A stretch of DNA of 64,000 nt from Humidesulfovibrio mexicanus (GCF_900188225.1 NZ_FZOC01000008.1:62001-126000); one strand, 5' to 3'; numbered from the stretch's first letter, positions 35,089 to 44,622 are shown. Numbers and translations are program-made. The notes: generated by a model from the letters alone, not told the origin.

Positions 35089-37047
35089 CTACAACTCCAC
35101 CTGGGTTCCCAGCTCCACCACGCGGCCTGGCGGAATGCCGAAGAAGGTGGTGGCGTTCCAGGCGTTGCGCGACATGAAGGCGAACAGGCTCTTGCGCCAG
35201 CGCATCATTTTGGACGGCCCGCTGGTGAGCAGGCTTTCGCGGCCCAGGTAGAAGCTGGTGTCGCTCATGTCGGCGTGGATGCCGCGGGCGCGGGCCAGGC
35301 GCAGAATTTCCGGCACGCTGGGGGTCTGCATGAAGCCGTAGCGCGCGGTGATGCGGAAAAAGCCGTGCTCCAGCGGGGTGACGGCGACGCGCTCCGCCGC
35401 AGGGACGAAGGGCGTGTCCGCGCTGCCTATGGAGAGCAGCAGCACCTGCTCGTGCAGGGCCTTGTTGTGCTTGTAGTGGTGCAGCAGGGTGATGGGCGTG
35501 CCCGTGGGCGACACGGACAGGAACGCCCCGGTGCCCGGAACGCGCTGGGGCGGCGTGCCTGCGGCCAGGCTTTGCAGGAACAGCTCGATGGGCAGGCCCA
35601 TGGATTGGAACTGGCGGCCTAGGGCGGCCTTGCCCTGCCGCCAGGTGGCCATGGCGGTCATGATGAGGGCGGCCACGGTGAGGGTGAACCAGCCGCCGTC
35701 GGCCACCTTGAGCAGATTGGCGCCCAGGAAGGAGAGATCGAAGAGCAGGAACAGAACCATGAGCGGGATGGTGCGCCAGACGGGCCAGGCCCACAGGACG
35801 TGCGCAACATAAAAGAAAAGCAGCGTCGTGATGGCCATGGTGGCCGTCACCGCGATGCCGTAGGCCGCGGCCAGTCCGCTGGAGCTTTTGAAAGCCAGCA
35901 CCAGGCCCAGGCAGGCGGCCAGCATGGCCGTGTTCACGCCGGGCAGGTAGATCTGGCCCCTGGCCTCCGCGCTGGTGTTGACGATGCGGATGCGCGGGCA
36001 GAAGCCCAACTGCACGGCCTGCTGGGTAAGGGAGAACACGCCGGAGATCATGGCCTGGGAGGCGATGACCGTGGCCGCCGTGGCCAGGGCCACCATGGGG
36101 TACAGCAGGACTTCCGGCACCAGGGCGTAGAAGGGGTTGAAGGCCGTCTCCGGCCGAGAGAGCAGCAGCGCGCCCTGACCGAAGTAGTTGAGCGCGAGCG
36201 CGGGCATGACCATGGCGCACCAGGACAGGCGGATGGGCCCGCGTCCGAAGTGGCCCATGTCCGCGTACAGGGCTTCGCCGCCGGTGATGCAGAGCACCAC
36301 GGAGCCCAGCACCACCAGTCCGTGGAGGCCGTTTCTGGCGAAGAACCCCGCCGCGTGCACGGGGTTGATGGCCGCGAGCACGGCGGGCTCCTGCGCGATG
36401 GCCACCAGGCCCAGCCCGGCGATGACCGCGAACCAGAGGACCATCACCGGGCCGAAGATGGCCCCGATGCGCGCCGTGCCGTGCTTTTGCACCAGGAACA
36501 GCGCCACCAGCACGGCGCAGGTTCCCGGCACCACCAGGGGTTCCGCCGCCGTGCTGGCCACGCTCAGGCCCTCCATGGCCGAGAGCACGGAAATGGCCGG
36601 GGTGATGACGCCATCGCCGTAGAGCAGCGCCGCGCCGAACACGGCAAGCGCCGTGAGGGCCGCGCCGGTTCGGCCCGAGGCGTGCGGGCGGATCAGGGCC
36701 AGCAGGGCGAAAATGCCGCCTTCGCCCGAGTTGTCGGCGCGCATGACGAACAGTACGTACTTGACGCCCACCACCACAAACAGGGACCAGAGCACCAGGG
36801 ACAACACCCCCAGGATGTTGTCCGGGGTGGGGGCCATGGCGTGTGCGCCGTGGAAACACTCCTTCACGGCGTACAGCGGGCTGGTTCCGATGTCGCCGTA
36901 GACCACGCCCAGGGCGGCCAGGGCCAAGGCCAGGGGTTTGCCGTGCGGGGCTTCGCCCGTGGATTTTTGGACGGGGGGCACGGAAGAATCCTGACGCCCG
37001 GCGTCAGGCAAAGGCGGCCGATTTGCGGCCGAACGGAAGGAAGACAT
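35089..37047 (-). CDS. kup: Kup potassium transporter, upstream copy
   Basis: This 652-residue Kup starts at 37047 (ggaggt upstream, inside the riboswitch expression platform). It has the same twelve-helix core as its neighbour: GVVYGDIGTSPLYA, LLYGDGVITPAISVLSAMEG, ITGGEALYADMGHFG and NTSAEARGQIYLPGVNTAML. The N-terminal 35 residues are unrelated to those of the neighbour. The two genes diverge in the first half and at a mid-protein segment (TATMAITTLLFFYVAHVLW here), but are almost identical at the 3' end. No promoter or terminator between the two copies is obvious apart from the riboswitch leader. Confidence 0.96.
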   Translation of the reverse strand: MSSFRSAANRPPLPDAGRQDSSVPPVQKSTGEAPHGKPLALALAALGVVYGDIGTSPLYAVKECFHGAHAMAPTPDNILGVLSLVLWSLFVVVGVKYVLFVMRADNSGEGGIFALLALIRPHASGRTGAALTALAVFGAALLYGDGVITPAISVLSAMEGLSVASTAAEPLVVPGTCAVLVALFLVQKHGTARIGAIFGPVMVLWFAVIAGLGLVAIAQEPAVLAAINPVHAAGFFARNGLHGLVVLGSVVLCITGGEALYADMGHFGRGPIRLSWCAMVMPALALNYFGQGALLLSRPETAFNPFYALVPEVLLYPMVALATAATVIASQAMISGVFSLTQQAVQLGFCPRIRIVNTSAEARGQIYLPGVNTAMLAACLGLVLAFKSSSGLAAAYGIAVTATMAITTLLFFYVAHVLWAWPVWRTIPLMVLFLLFDLSFLGANLLKVADGGWFTLTVAALIMTAMATWRQGKAALGRQFQSMGLPIELFLQSLAAGTPPQRVPGTGAFLSVSPTGTPITLLHHYKHNKALHEQVLLLSIGSADTPFVPAAERVAVTPLEHGFFRITARYGFMQTPSVPEILRLARARGIHADMSDTSFYLGRESLLTSGPSKMMRWRKSLFAFMSRNAWNATTFFGIPPGRVVELGTQVEL

Positions 37048-37111
37048 GCTCGATACCTCCGGTACGCATGAATAACGGGGGATGGCCCCGTGTACCGGAG
37101 GTCTTCCCCTT

Positions 37112-37235
37112 CGACGCCTGCGAGGTTAGCTGACGGGCTCGGACCGAAAGGTGTCCTACGCTTTTTCAAGCGATGCGCCCCAAGGGAGTGGGTCCCCCGC
37201 TCCCGGAAAACGCTTCCGGGATTCGGCAGAATCCG
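37112..37235 (-). ncRNA. ydaO-type c-di-AMP riboswitch of the upstream kup gene
   Basis: The same conserved blocks as the downstream copy appear here: GCCGAAUCCC, GCGGGGGACCCA, UUGGGGCGCAUC, CCUUUCGGUCCGAGCCCG and UCAGCUAACCUCGCAGGC, with an additional GC-rich P2-type hairpin (CCGGAAGC/GCTTCCGG-like region at about 37205-37220). Downstream, ACCTCCGGTAC (37092-37102) is a perfect complement of GTACCGGAGGT (37055-37065), which contains the kup ribosome-binding site. A second small hairpin (ACGGGG/CCCCGT) lies in the loop. The platform therefore looks like ribosome-binding-site sequestration. Confidence 0.92.
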
Positions 37236-37422
37236 CACTACGCCCGCGGCGTGCGGCTGTCAACACGTCGGCGGTTGCCAAGCCGGGCCGGAACAGGGTA
37301 GTCTGGTTCATGCCCGTCCCAAAACCGGGAGCCTGGAATTGACGATGTCGACAGGTATGGGTTTTGCATGTTTCTCTGGCCGTGGAGCTCCACGGCCCAA
37401 CGCGCCGCAGGGAGGCCGCCAC

Positions 37423-37731
37423 ATGACCAGTATGCAGGAGATCCTCGTCATCATCGTCATCGGCTTGCTGCTGTTCAACTGGCGCAAGCTGCCGGACCTG
37501 GCGGGAAGCATCGGCAAGGCCATGACCAGCTTCAAGCGCGGCCTCTCCGAGCCGGAAGAGGTGGAGGTGGGCGCGCCGAAGCCGAGCAATGCGCCAGCCG
37601 ACCAGGAAAAGGCTGCCGGGCCTGCGGCAGCCCCGGCGCAGGATACGGCGCAGGCCGCAGACGGGACTTCGGGCGCGAAACAGGCCCCGCCAGCGGGCGG
37701 CGAGGACGGCGCAACCCCGCCAAAGGCCTGA
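37423..37731 (+). CDS. tatA: TatA/TatB-family twin-arginine translocase subunit
   Basis: This 102-residue protein starts at 37423 (ggagg upstream). The layout is that of TatA: a very short N-terminus, one membrane helix (ILVIIVIGLLLFNW), the hinge RKLPDLAGSIGKAM, an amphipathic helix (TSFKRGLSEPEE), and a long disordered Ala/Pro/Gln-rich tail. The F-N-W-R in the hinge replaces the common F-G-P-K/R, so it is a slightly divergent TatA/E member. No tatB or tatC is adjacent. It precedes motA by 49 bp. Confidence 0.85.
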   Translation: MTSMQEILVIIVIGLLLFNWRKLPDLAGSIGKAMTSFKRGLSEPEEVEVGAPKPSNAPADQEKAAGPAAAPAQDTAQAADGTSGAKQAPPAGGEDGATPPKA

Positions 37732-37780
37732 CGGCGGGCAGGCGGACGCTTCAGGTCCGGACCCGCGCAAAGGGAGAGCA

Positions 37781-38647
37781 ATGTTCGCGATCATCGGCCT
37801 TGTCGTTGTTATGGGCGCCGTCATCGGCGGGTACCTGCTGGAAGGCGGGAACCTGCACGTGCTGTGGCAGCCCATTGAGCTCTTGATCATCGGCGGCTCC
37901 GGTTTCGGGGCGCTTTTGATCAGTTCGCCCATGAAGGTCAACGTCGCCATCGGCAAGAACCTCGTCACCGTGTTCACGGGCAAGCCCAAGGGCAAGGCCG
38001 ACTACACGGAGATCCTGCTCGTGCTGTTCGATTTGCTGTCCCTGGCCCGGCGCGAGGGCGTCATCGCCCTGGAGTCCCACGTGAACAAGCCGGACGGCAG
38101 CGCCATCTTCACCAACAGGCCGTCGGTCCTGAAGAACCACGCCGTGCTCGATTTCATCTGCGACAACTTCAAGGCCTACACAGCCGCCAGCATGGAGCCC
38201 CACGAGTTCGAGGCGCTCATGGAGATCGACATCGACTCCCACCACGCCGACGCGCTCCAGGCCCCCACCAACCTGAACCGCATCGCCGACGCCTTCCCGG
38301 CGCTCGGCATCGTGGCCGCGGTCATGGGCGTGGTGCTCACCATGGGCAAGCTCTCCGAGCCGCCCGAAGTCCTCGGCCACTCCATCGGCGCGGCGCTGGT
38401 GGGCACCTTCCTGGGCGTGCTGCTGTCCTATGGCGTGGCCGGGCCGCTGGCCGCCATCATGGGCACCCTGGTGGAGGAGACCAGCGCCCAGCTCAACGTG
38501 GTCAAGGCCGCCATGAACGCCTTCGCCATGGGCTGGCCCCCGGCCATGGCCCTTGAGAGCGCCCGGCGCGCCATTCCCGCCCACGACCGCCCCGGCTTCG
38601 ACGAGCTGGAGGAACTGCTGCGCCAGAGCAAGAAGGGCGGCGCGTAG
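37781..38647 (+). CDS. motA: Flagellar motor stator protein MotA
   Basis: This 288-residue stator subunit has four membrane helices: FAIIGLVVVMGAVIGGYLLE and IELLIIGGSGFGALLIS near the N-terminus, and the pair around PALGIVAAVMGVVLTMG and IGAALVGTFLGVLLSYGVAG near the C-terminus. The cytoplasmic loop has the conserved REG (RREGVIALE) and E/R residues that act on FliG. Ribosome-binding site agggag. It is followed by motB after 29 bp. Confidence 0.95.
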   Translation: MFAIIGLVVVMGAVIGGYLLEGGNLHVLWQPIELLIIGGSGFGALLISSPMKVNVAIGKNLVTVFTGKPKGKADYTEILLVLFDLLSLARREGVIALESHVNKPDGSAIFTNRPSVLKNHAVLDFICDNFKAYTAASMEPHEFEALMEIDIDSHHADALQAPTNLNRIADAFPALGIVAAVMGVVLTMGKLSEPPEVLGHSIGAALVGTFLGVLLSYGVAGPLAAIMGTLVEETSAQLNVVKAAMNAFAMGWPPAMALESARRAIPAHDRPGFDELEELLRQSKKGGA

Positions 38648-38676
38648 GCGCGGCCCCGGCTTAAGGGAGAAGGCAG

Positions 38677-39645
38677 GTGGCCGAGAACAAGCCCATCATC
38701 GTCAAGAAGGTCAAGAAGGGCCACGGCGGCGCCCACGGCGGCGCGTGGAAGGTGGCCTACGCCGACTTCATGACCGCCATGATGGCCTTTTTTCTGCTCA
38801 TGTGGCTTTTGTCCATGGTGGTGCCGGAGAAACGCGCCGGCGTGGAGCAGTATTTCAAGGAATTCAGTTTGTTCGACAAGCAGAGCAGCCTGGACGTGCG
38901 CCAGGGCGGGGCCATGATTCCCGACCAGGACAAGCCCCCGGTGCCCCAGCGCGACCAGCTTACCGAGGCCGCCGAGCACGGAAAACAGCCCGCCGTGCAG
39001 CCCGAGCGCCTCAAGTCCAGTATGCAGGATGCGCTGAACCTGAACCTGCCCGACGTGAAGGACCAGATCACGGTGGATGTCACCGAGGCCGGGGTGCGCA
39101 TCCAGATCGGCTACAACGAGGACGATCCGCTGTTCGCCAAGGGCAGCCCGGAGCTGACCGCCAAGGGCCGTAAGGCCGTGCAGTTCATCGGCTCCCAGCT
39201 CAAGGACCTGCCCAACAAGGTGGAGGTGGAGGGCCACACCGACGCGGTGAACTATTCCGGCGGCAAGTACACCAACTGGGAGCTTTCCACCCAGCGCGCC
39301 AGCACCGCCCGCTACGCCCTGGAGCAGGGCGGCCTGCCGGAGGACCGTCTGGCCCGCGTGTCCGGCTTCGCCGCCACCCAGCCCCTGTATCCGGACAATC
39401 CCACCGATCCGCGCAACCGCCGCATCAGCATTCTGGTGCGCAACTACGTGCCGCCACAGGAGGGCGACGGCCTGGCCGAGCGCATCGGCGCGGAAAAGGC
39501 GCGCGCCAAGGAGCCCAACATCGCCGAGGAAGTGAACGCCACCATCGAGCGGATGCTCTCCGTGGAGGGCCGCCAGCCCGTTGCCAAGCCGGAGGAGCAA
39601 ACGCCCTCCAGGCCGATCATCACCCTCAAAGGAGTGAAGCAATGA
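38677..39645 (+). CDS. motB: Flagellar motor stator protein MotB
   Basis: This 322-residue protein starts with GTG at 38677 (agggagaagg upstream). The N-terminus has the basic KKVKKGHGGAHGG and the single helix with the proton-accepting aspartate (WKVAYADFMTAMMAFFLLMW; D30). The C-terminal OmpA-like peptidoglycan-binding domain has VEVEGHTDAVNYSGG, NWELSTQRASTARY and NPTDPRNRRISILV. It overlaps the next gene by ATGA. Confidence 0.96.
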   Translation: MAENKPIIVKKVKKGHGGAHGGAWKVAYADFMTAMMAFFLLMWLLSMVVPEKRAGVEQYFKEFSLFDKQSSLDVRQGGAMIPDQDKPPVPQRDQLTEAAEHGKQPAVQPERLKSSMQDALNLNLPDVKDQITVDVTEAGVRIQIGYNEDDPLFAKGSPELTAKGRKAVQFIGSQLKDLPNKVEVEGHTDAVNYSGGKYTNWELSTQRASTARYALEQGGLPEDRLARVSGFAATQPLYPDNPTDPRNRRISILVRNYVPPQEGDGLAERIGAEKARAKEPNIAEEVNATIERMLSVEGRQPVAKPEEQTPSRPIITLKGVKQ

Positions 39646-40370
39646 GCCCGGAGACCGCGTGCTTGGCCCTGGACCCTGCGGTCCTGCTGCGGGCCGGGGC
39701 GGAGGCGTTCATCGTCCTGCACAAGGACGCCCTGCGCGAACGCATCGACGTGCGCCAGACGCGCGTGCTGGACTGGGAGGGCGATGTGCTGTTTCTGGCC
39801 CAGACCGACCCGCCCGTGCCGCGCGAGGCCAGCGGGGCGCAAGCCGAGGTGGTGGCCCTGGCCCCTGCCTGCGGGGAGGAGCTCAGGCCCATGGGCTACG
39901 TGGCCCGCGTCCTGGATGTGCGGCCCGACTATCCGAGCGCCGGGCTGGCCGTGGAGGCCATTGCCGTGAGCGCGCCGACTCCGTGCGACCTGTTCGAAAC
40001 GTCCCTGCGGATGCACTACCGTGTGCCCGTGGAGGAGGACATGGGCGTGGGCATTCTGCTGGAGGGGTTCGAGACCCCGCAGTTGCTGGATTTTTCCGCC
40101 GGGGGGGCCAGGGTGCTGGTGGACGCCTCGGAGCAGGCCTACGCCGATCTGGCCGTGGGCAAAAGCATTCCCTTCCGCCTGCTGTTCGTGGGCTCGGGCT
40201 ACGCCGCGGGCGATGCGGTGGTGCGCAGCCTGCGGCGGGAGGACGACCGCGCCACCTGCGGGCTTTTCTTCACCAACATGGAGATCCGCGACATCCGCTA
40301 TCTGGAGCGCATGGTGGCGCGGGTGGTCTCCGCCTGCCGCCAGCGCGAGGGCGACGCCGGGTACGTGTAG
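39642..40370 (+). CDS. PilZ-domain c-di-GMP receptor, YcgR-like
   Basis: This 242-residue protein starts at the ATG that overlaps the motB stop codon (ATGA). The N-terminal half (about 1-115) is a beta-rich domain like the YcgR N-domain. The C-terminal half is a PilZ domain with both ligand motifs: RxxxR as RMHYR (R123-R127) and DxSxxG as DFSAGG (D150-G155). The context, translationally coupled to motAB, strongly suggests a flagellar brake that acts on the stator or switch when c-di-GMP is high. The exact partner is not shown by sequence. Confidence 0.85.
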   Translation: MSPETACLALDPAVLLRAGAEAFIVLHKDALRERIDVRQTRVLDWEGDVLFLAQTDPPVPREASGAQAEVVALAPACGEELRPMGYVARVLDVRPDYPSAGLAVEAIAVSAPTPCDLFETSLRMHYRVPVEEDMGVGILLEGFETPQLLDFSAGGARVLVDASEQAYADLAVGKSIPFRLLFVGSGYAAGDAVVRSLRREDDRATCGLFFTNMEIRDIRYLERMVARVVSACRQREGDAGYV

Positions 40371-40430
40371 CCGGGCCGCCTGTCCGGCCGCGCCCCTTGT
40401 CAGCAGGCGGCGGATGCTTATTTCGCGCTC

Positions 40431-40862
40431 ATGAAACACCTTGTCTGCCCTTCCTGCCATGCCGTGAACCGCGCCGACCCGGCCCGCCTGGGAAACGCCG
40501 TGTGCGGCAAGTGCGCCCGGCCCCTGGCCGGAGGCGTTCTGCATCTGGACGCCTCCCTTTTGGACACGCTGCTGTCCCGCGACGCTTTGCCCTTGCTGGT
40601 GGATTTCTGGGCGCCCTGGTGCGGTCCCTGCCGAAGCATGGCCCCGGCTTTTGACGAGGCGGCCAGACTGCTGGGTCCCGGCGTGCGCCTGGGCAAGGTG
40701 GACACCGAGGCGCATCCGGCGCTGGGCGCGCGTTTTCAGGTGCGCTCCATTCCCTCGCTGATTCTGTTTCGCGACGGCCGCGAGCTGGACCGCCTCATGG
40801 GCGCGCGGCCAGCGGGCGACATCGTGGCCTGGGCCAACCAGCGCCTGGGCCTGCGCGGCTGA
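40431..40862 (+). CDS. trxC: Thioredoxin 2 (zinc-binding thioredoxin)
   Basis: This 143-residue TrxC-type protein has an N-terminal zinc ribbon (CPSC and CGKC, C6/C9/C25/C28) followed by a thioredoxin fold with the active site WAPWCGPCR and the cis-proline segment RSIPSLILF. E. coli TrxC is induced by oxidative stress and reduces protein disulfides. It lies 60 bp after the PilZ gene and is the last gene of the plus-strand run. Confidence 0.93.
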   Translation: MKHLVCPSCHAVNRADPARLGNAVCGKCARPLAGGVLHLDASLLDTLLSRDALPLLVDFWAPWCGPCRSMAPAFDEAARLLGPGVRLGKVDTEAHPALGARFQVRSIPSLILFRDGRELDRLMGARPAGDIVAWANQRLGLRG

Positions 40863-40872
40863 TTCCCATCAC

Positions 40873-40905
40873 AAAAAAAGAGCCGACGGGCCTTCCCGCC
40901 GGCTC
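40873..40905 (-). terminator. Intrinsic terminator of the chemoreceptor gene
   Basis: gagccgacggg (40880-40890) pairs with cccgccggctc (40895-40905), with one A-C mismatch. On the minus strand seven T residues follow (40873-40879). It may also stop trxC transcripts coming the other way. Confidence 0.88.
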
Positions 40906-40946
40906 CTCCACATGGGCGCACAGGGGCCGCGCCCCCGTATTGCGCG

Positions 40947-42986
40947 CTACGCCTCCTGTCCCTCGGCCCGCAGCTGGTCGGTGAGGGCCTTGAGGGTCTG
41001 CGCCTGGTGCGCCATGTCGGACACGGCGCTTGCCGCCTGGCTCATTGCCCCCGCAGTCTCGTTGGAGATGCGGTTGATGTCGTCCACGCTGCGGTTGATC
41101 TCTTCGCTGGTGGCGGATTGCTGCTCGGCCGCGGTGGCGATGGAGCGCACCTGGTCGGAGCTGGCGTCCACCAGCCCCACGATGGACTGCAAGGCCTGGC
41201 CGGACTGCTCGGCCAGTTCCGTGGCGCGCTGGATGACTTCCACCGAGCGCTCCACCCCATGGATGCTCTTGCGCGTGCCTTCCTGAATGCCGCGTATGGC
41301 GTTGCCCACTTCCTTGGTGGCGGTCATGGTCTTTTCGGCCAGCTTGCGCACCTCGTCGGCCACCACGGCGAAGCCGCGCCCGGCGTCGCCCGCGCGCGCG
41401 GCCTCGATGGCGGCATTGAGCGCCAGCAGGTTGGTCTGGTCCGCGATGTCGGTGATGACCGAGAGCACCTGGCCGATGCCGTCGGCCTGCTTGCCCAGGG
41501 AAGCCATGTCCTCCTTGAGGGCCAGGCTGCTTTGGCGCACCTCGCTGATGCCGCCCACGGCCTGGGCCACCACCTGGGCGCCGCGCGCGGCCTCCTTGCG
41601 GGCGCTCTCGCTGGTTTCCGCGGCGCGTCCGGCGTTTTGGGCCACTTCAAGGACTGTGGCGTTCATCTCCTCCATGGCCGTGGCGGTCTCGGCCACGCGC
41701 TGGGACTGGTGGTCGGCCCCGCGCCGCGACTGCTCGATGCGCGAGGACAGATCCTCGGAGGCGGAGGAGACCACGCCCACCACCTGCTCCAGCTTGTTCG
41801 CGGCATGCAGCAGGCCCTCGCGCTTGGCCTTCGCCGCCTGGACAAGAGCGTCCTCGGCCACGGCCTTGGCTTGGCTGGCCTCCTCGGCAAGCTGCTTGGC
41901 CTCAATGCTCTTCTGTTCGCTTTCCGCGATCATGCTGCGCAGGCGCTCCACCATGTGGCGCAGCGTGTCGGCAAGGGTGCCGATCTCGTCGTCGCGGCGC
42001 ACGTCGAGCTGGTGGTCCAGGCGTCCGGCGGCGACCTCTTCAGCGAAGTCTGCCGTGCGTTGCAGGGGGCGGGCCAGGGAGCGCGCGAACAGCAGCCCAA
42101 GTCCGGCCATGACCAGAGAGATGATCGTGCCCGCCAGGAAGATGGCCCAGGAGATGTCGGACTCTGTGGCCTCGATGATCTGCCGGTCCTTGCCGATGAA
42201 GAACATGCCGCGGATGGCCCCGGAGCCGTCCTTCAGCGGCCAGTATGCGGTCTCGTACGACTTGCCCAGGATGACGTTCTGGGAGAGGAACAGTTCGCCT
42301 TTTTTGAGCACCGTCTCAAGGACAACGGGGTTGTCCATCTTGGTGCCCACCGCGCGCTTGCCCTCCTTCAGTATGGTGGTGGAGATGCGCGTGTCGCCTT
42401 CGAAGATGGTGACCTCAAGCCCGGTGAGGGCCTTCACCTCGTCCACGTATGCCTCGCCCGAGAGCTCGAAGCCCATGGCCACAACGCCCACCACGGCGCC
42501 CCCCCGCATGACCGGGTTCGCGCCCAGGATGGCGTATTTGACGATTTTCCCCTGCTCGATGGAGGCGCTGCCCTGGCCCTTGAGGGCCTGGGCCACGGCG
42601 TAGCGGTCCGCGGCGCTGTCCCCGGCCTTGTCCGAGTGCCCGCGCGCCAGGATGACGCCCCGCGCGTCGGTGATGAAGACGGTGCTGGCGTGGAAGATGT
42701 CCAGCTGCTGTTTGAGCATGGCGCGCAGCCTCGCGATGTCGCCGTCGGCCATGGCCTGGGACAGTGCCGGGTTCAGCGCCAGGGAGGCCGTGCCCTTCAG
42801 AACGTCGTCCTGCCTTCCGTGCACGCTTTTTTCTACAACGGTTTGGAAAAGCCGGATGTTGTCTTTGGCTTCCGCGTTGAATCCCTTTTGGGCGAAGTAG
42901 TGCGCGGCGAGAAACAGGCTGATGCTTGTGACCAGCACCGCACCGATGACCATTCCGGTGACTTTGACAAAGATGTTGAGTTTCAT
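40947..42986 (-). CDS. Methyl-accepting chemotaxis protein with periplasmic Cache domain
   Basis: This 679-residue chemoreceptor starts at 42986 (aaggag upstream). Topology: N-terminal helix ([20 protein letters not shown]), a periplasmic sensor of the fused Cache type at about 35-285 ([45 protein letters not shown]), a second helix ([20 protein letters not shown]), HAMP ([34 protein letters not shown]), and the signalling domain with the hairpin tip [40 protein letters not shown]. The ligand is unknown, and no che genes are adjacent. The 386-bp gap upstream contains its promoter. Confidence 0.95.
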   Translation of the reverse strand: MKLNIFVKVTGMVIGAVLVTSISLFLAAHYFAQKGFNAEAKDNIRLFQTVVEKSVHGRQDDVLKGTASLALNPALSQAMADGDIARLRAMLKQQLDIFHASTVFITDARGVILARGHSDKAGDSAADRYAVAQALKGQGSASIEQGKIVKYAILGANPVMRGGAVVGVVAMGFELSGEAYVDEVKALTGLEVTIFEGDTRISTTILKEGKRAVGTKMDNPVVLETVLKKGELFLSQNVILGKSYETAYWPLKDGSGAIRGMFFIGKDRQIIEATESDISWAIFLAGTIISLVMAGLGLLFARSLARPLQRTADFAEEVAAGRLDHQLDVRRDDEIGTLADTLRHMVERLRSMIAESEQKSIEAKQLAEEASQAKAVAEDALVQAAKAKREGLLHAANKLEQVVGVVSSASEDLSSRIEQSRRGADHQSQRVAETATAMEEMNATVLEVAQNAGRAAETSESARKEAARGAQVVAQAVGGISEVRQSSLALKEDMASLGKQADGIGQVLSVITDIADQTNLLALNAAIEAARAGDAGRGFAVVADEVRKLAEKTMTATKEVGNAIRGIQEGTRKSIHGVERSVEVIQRATELAEQSGQALQSIVGLVDASSDQVRSIATAAEQQSATSEEINRSVDDINRISNETAGAMSQAASAVSDMAHQAQTLKALTDQLRAEGQEA

Positions 42987-43373
42987 GGGGGGACTCCTTG
43001 CAGAAAATGCAATACATTTATTTGCATAATCGATCGTAACCGGGATGTCACACCTATATCGGTCAATTCGTAACAACGCAACAGGGGTCGCGCAAAACAG
43101 GTCGAAAAAAGTGTGTTTTGATGGGCTCGACCACGGCCCTGGGACGGGATGGAGGATTGGGAGGCGAATCGCCGAACCTGAACCGGGGCGGATGTGCGCC
43201 CGTGCGCTCCGCACAAAAAGGCTGCTGCGGGCGCAATGCAGTGTGGTGCAGTGCCGTGCCCTGGCGCGGCGCGTCCGCCCCCCCCTTTCCCTGCGGTTGA
43301 TTTTGCTCTAGAAGGTCGGGCAGGCGGACTTCGCCCCGCCTCCTACATTTTCGCCACAGGGACGGTACCCCCC
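42987..43373. other. Intergenic region between the chemoreceptor and aminotransferase genes
   Basis: Positions 43000-43110 are AT-rich and should hold the minus-strand chemoreceptor promoter; GTGACA and TATGCA spaced by 17 bp (43021-43049) is one weak candidate. From 43110 to 43373 the sequence is GC-rich and I see no gene, repeat or clear hairpin. Confidence 0.4.
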
Positions 43374-44549
43374 ATGCGCATCTCCGACAGACTCAGGAAA
43401 CTCAAGCCCTCGGCGACCTTGGCCGTCAACGCCAAGGCGCAGGAGCTCAAGGCCCAGGGACGCGAGGTGGTGAGCCTCGCCGTGGGCGAGCCGGACTTCG
43501 GCACCCCGGACCATGTGCGCGAGGCCGCCAAGCGCGCCATAGACGAGGGCTTCACCCGCTACACGCCGGTGCCGGGCATTCCGGACCTGCGCGCGGCCAT
43601 CGCCGGGTATTACGGCCAGTTCTACGGCGTGTGCGCCAAGGGCGAGAACGCCATCGCCTCCTGCGGGGGCAAGCAGGCCCTGTACAACCTGCTCATGGCC
43701 CTTCTGAACCCCGGCGACGAGGTGCTCATCCCCGCGCCCTATTGGGTGAGCTACCCGGCCATGGTGGAGCTGGCCGACGGCGTGCCCGTCATCGTGCCCA
43801 CGGACCCGGACAGCGGCTTTCTGGTCAGCGTGCGCGACCTGGAGTCCGTGTGCACCCCGCGCACCTCGGTGCTTCTCCTCAACTCGCCCTCCAACCCCAC
43901 CGGCGGCCACTATTCCCAGGACGCCCTGGACGAAATCGCCCGTTGGGCGCGCGCCCGCGGCGTGTTCATCATTTCCGACGAAGTCTACGACCGCCTGGTG
44001 TACGAGCCGGCAAAGCCCAGCACCCTTTCGCCCATGTGGCAGCGCCACCCGGAGAGCATCGCCATCGTGGGCGCGCTGTCCAAGAGCTTCTGCATGACCG
44101 GTTGGCGCGTGGGCTGGACCCTGGCGCACCCCGACCTGGTGAAGGCCTGCGCCAAGATTCAGGGGCAGAGCACCTCCAACGTCAACAGCGTGGCCCAGAA
44201 GGCGGCCGTGGCCGCGCTTACCGGCCCCTGGACCCTGGTGGACGAGATGAAGGCCTCTTTTGTGCGGCGGCGCGACCTGGCCCTTGAGGTCATCCGCTCC
44301 TGGCCGGGGGTGGTGTGCCCCAAGCCCGACGGCGCCTTCTACCTGTTCCCCGTGGTGGAGAAGTACTACACCCCGGACATGCCCGATTCCGCCGCCCTGT
44401 GCACACGCCTGCTGGAAGAGGCGGGCGTGGCGCTGGTTCCGGGCAGCGCCTTCGGCGACGACCGCTGCGTGCGGTTTTCCTACGCCGTGGCCGACGAGGT
44501 GCTTGTCGGCGCGCTGGCCAGGGTGGGCAAGGTGCTGCTGGGCAAGTAG
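43374..44549 (+). CDS. aspC: Class I aspartate/aromatic aminotransferase
   Basis: This 391-residue PLP enzyme (fold type I, subgroup I-gamma like Thermus/Rhizobium aspartate aminotransferase) starts at 43374. Signatures are SLAVGEPDFGTPDHV, GGKQALYNLL, PAPYWVSYPAMV, NSPSNPTGG, ISDEVYDRLVYE, and the PLP lysine K237 in GALSKSFCMTGWRVGW. R-F-S-Y near the C-terminus binds the substrate carboxylate. It probably transfers amino groups between aspartate and 2-oxoglutarate. pgi follows 73 bp downstream. Confidence 0.9.
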   Translation: MRISDRLRKLKPSATLAVNAKAQELKAQGREVVSLAVGEPDFGTPDHVREAAKRAIDEGFTRYTPVPGIPDLRAAIAGYYGQFYGVCAKGENAIASCGGKQALYNLLMALLNPGDEVLIPAPYWVSYPAMVELADGVPVIVPTDPDSGFLVSVRDLESVCTPRTSVLLLNSPSNPTGGHYSQDALDEIARWARARGVFIISDEVYDRLVYEPAKPSTLSPMWQRHPESIAIVGALSKSFCMTGWRVGWTLAHPDLVKACAKIQGQSTSNVNSVAQKAAVAALTGPWTLVDEMKASFVRRRDLALEVIRSWPGVVCPKPDGAFYLFPVVEKYYTPDMPDSAALCTRLLEEAGVALVPGSAFGDDRCVRFSYAVADEVLVGALARVGKVLLGK

Positions 44550-44622
44550 CCGGGGCGGTTTTCCCGGCGGCGTGCCGCAACCATCAACCCGGCGCCCGCG
44601 TGGCGCGGCAAGGGAGGGCTCC

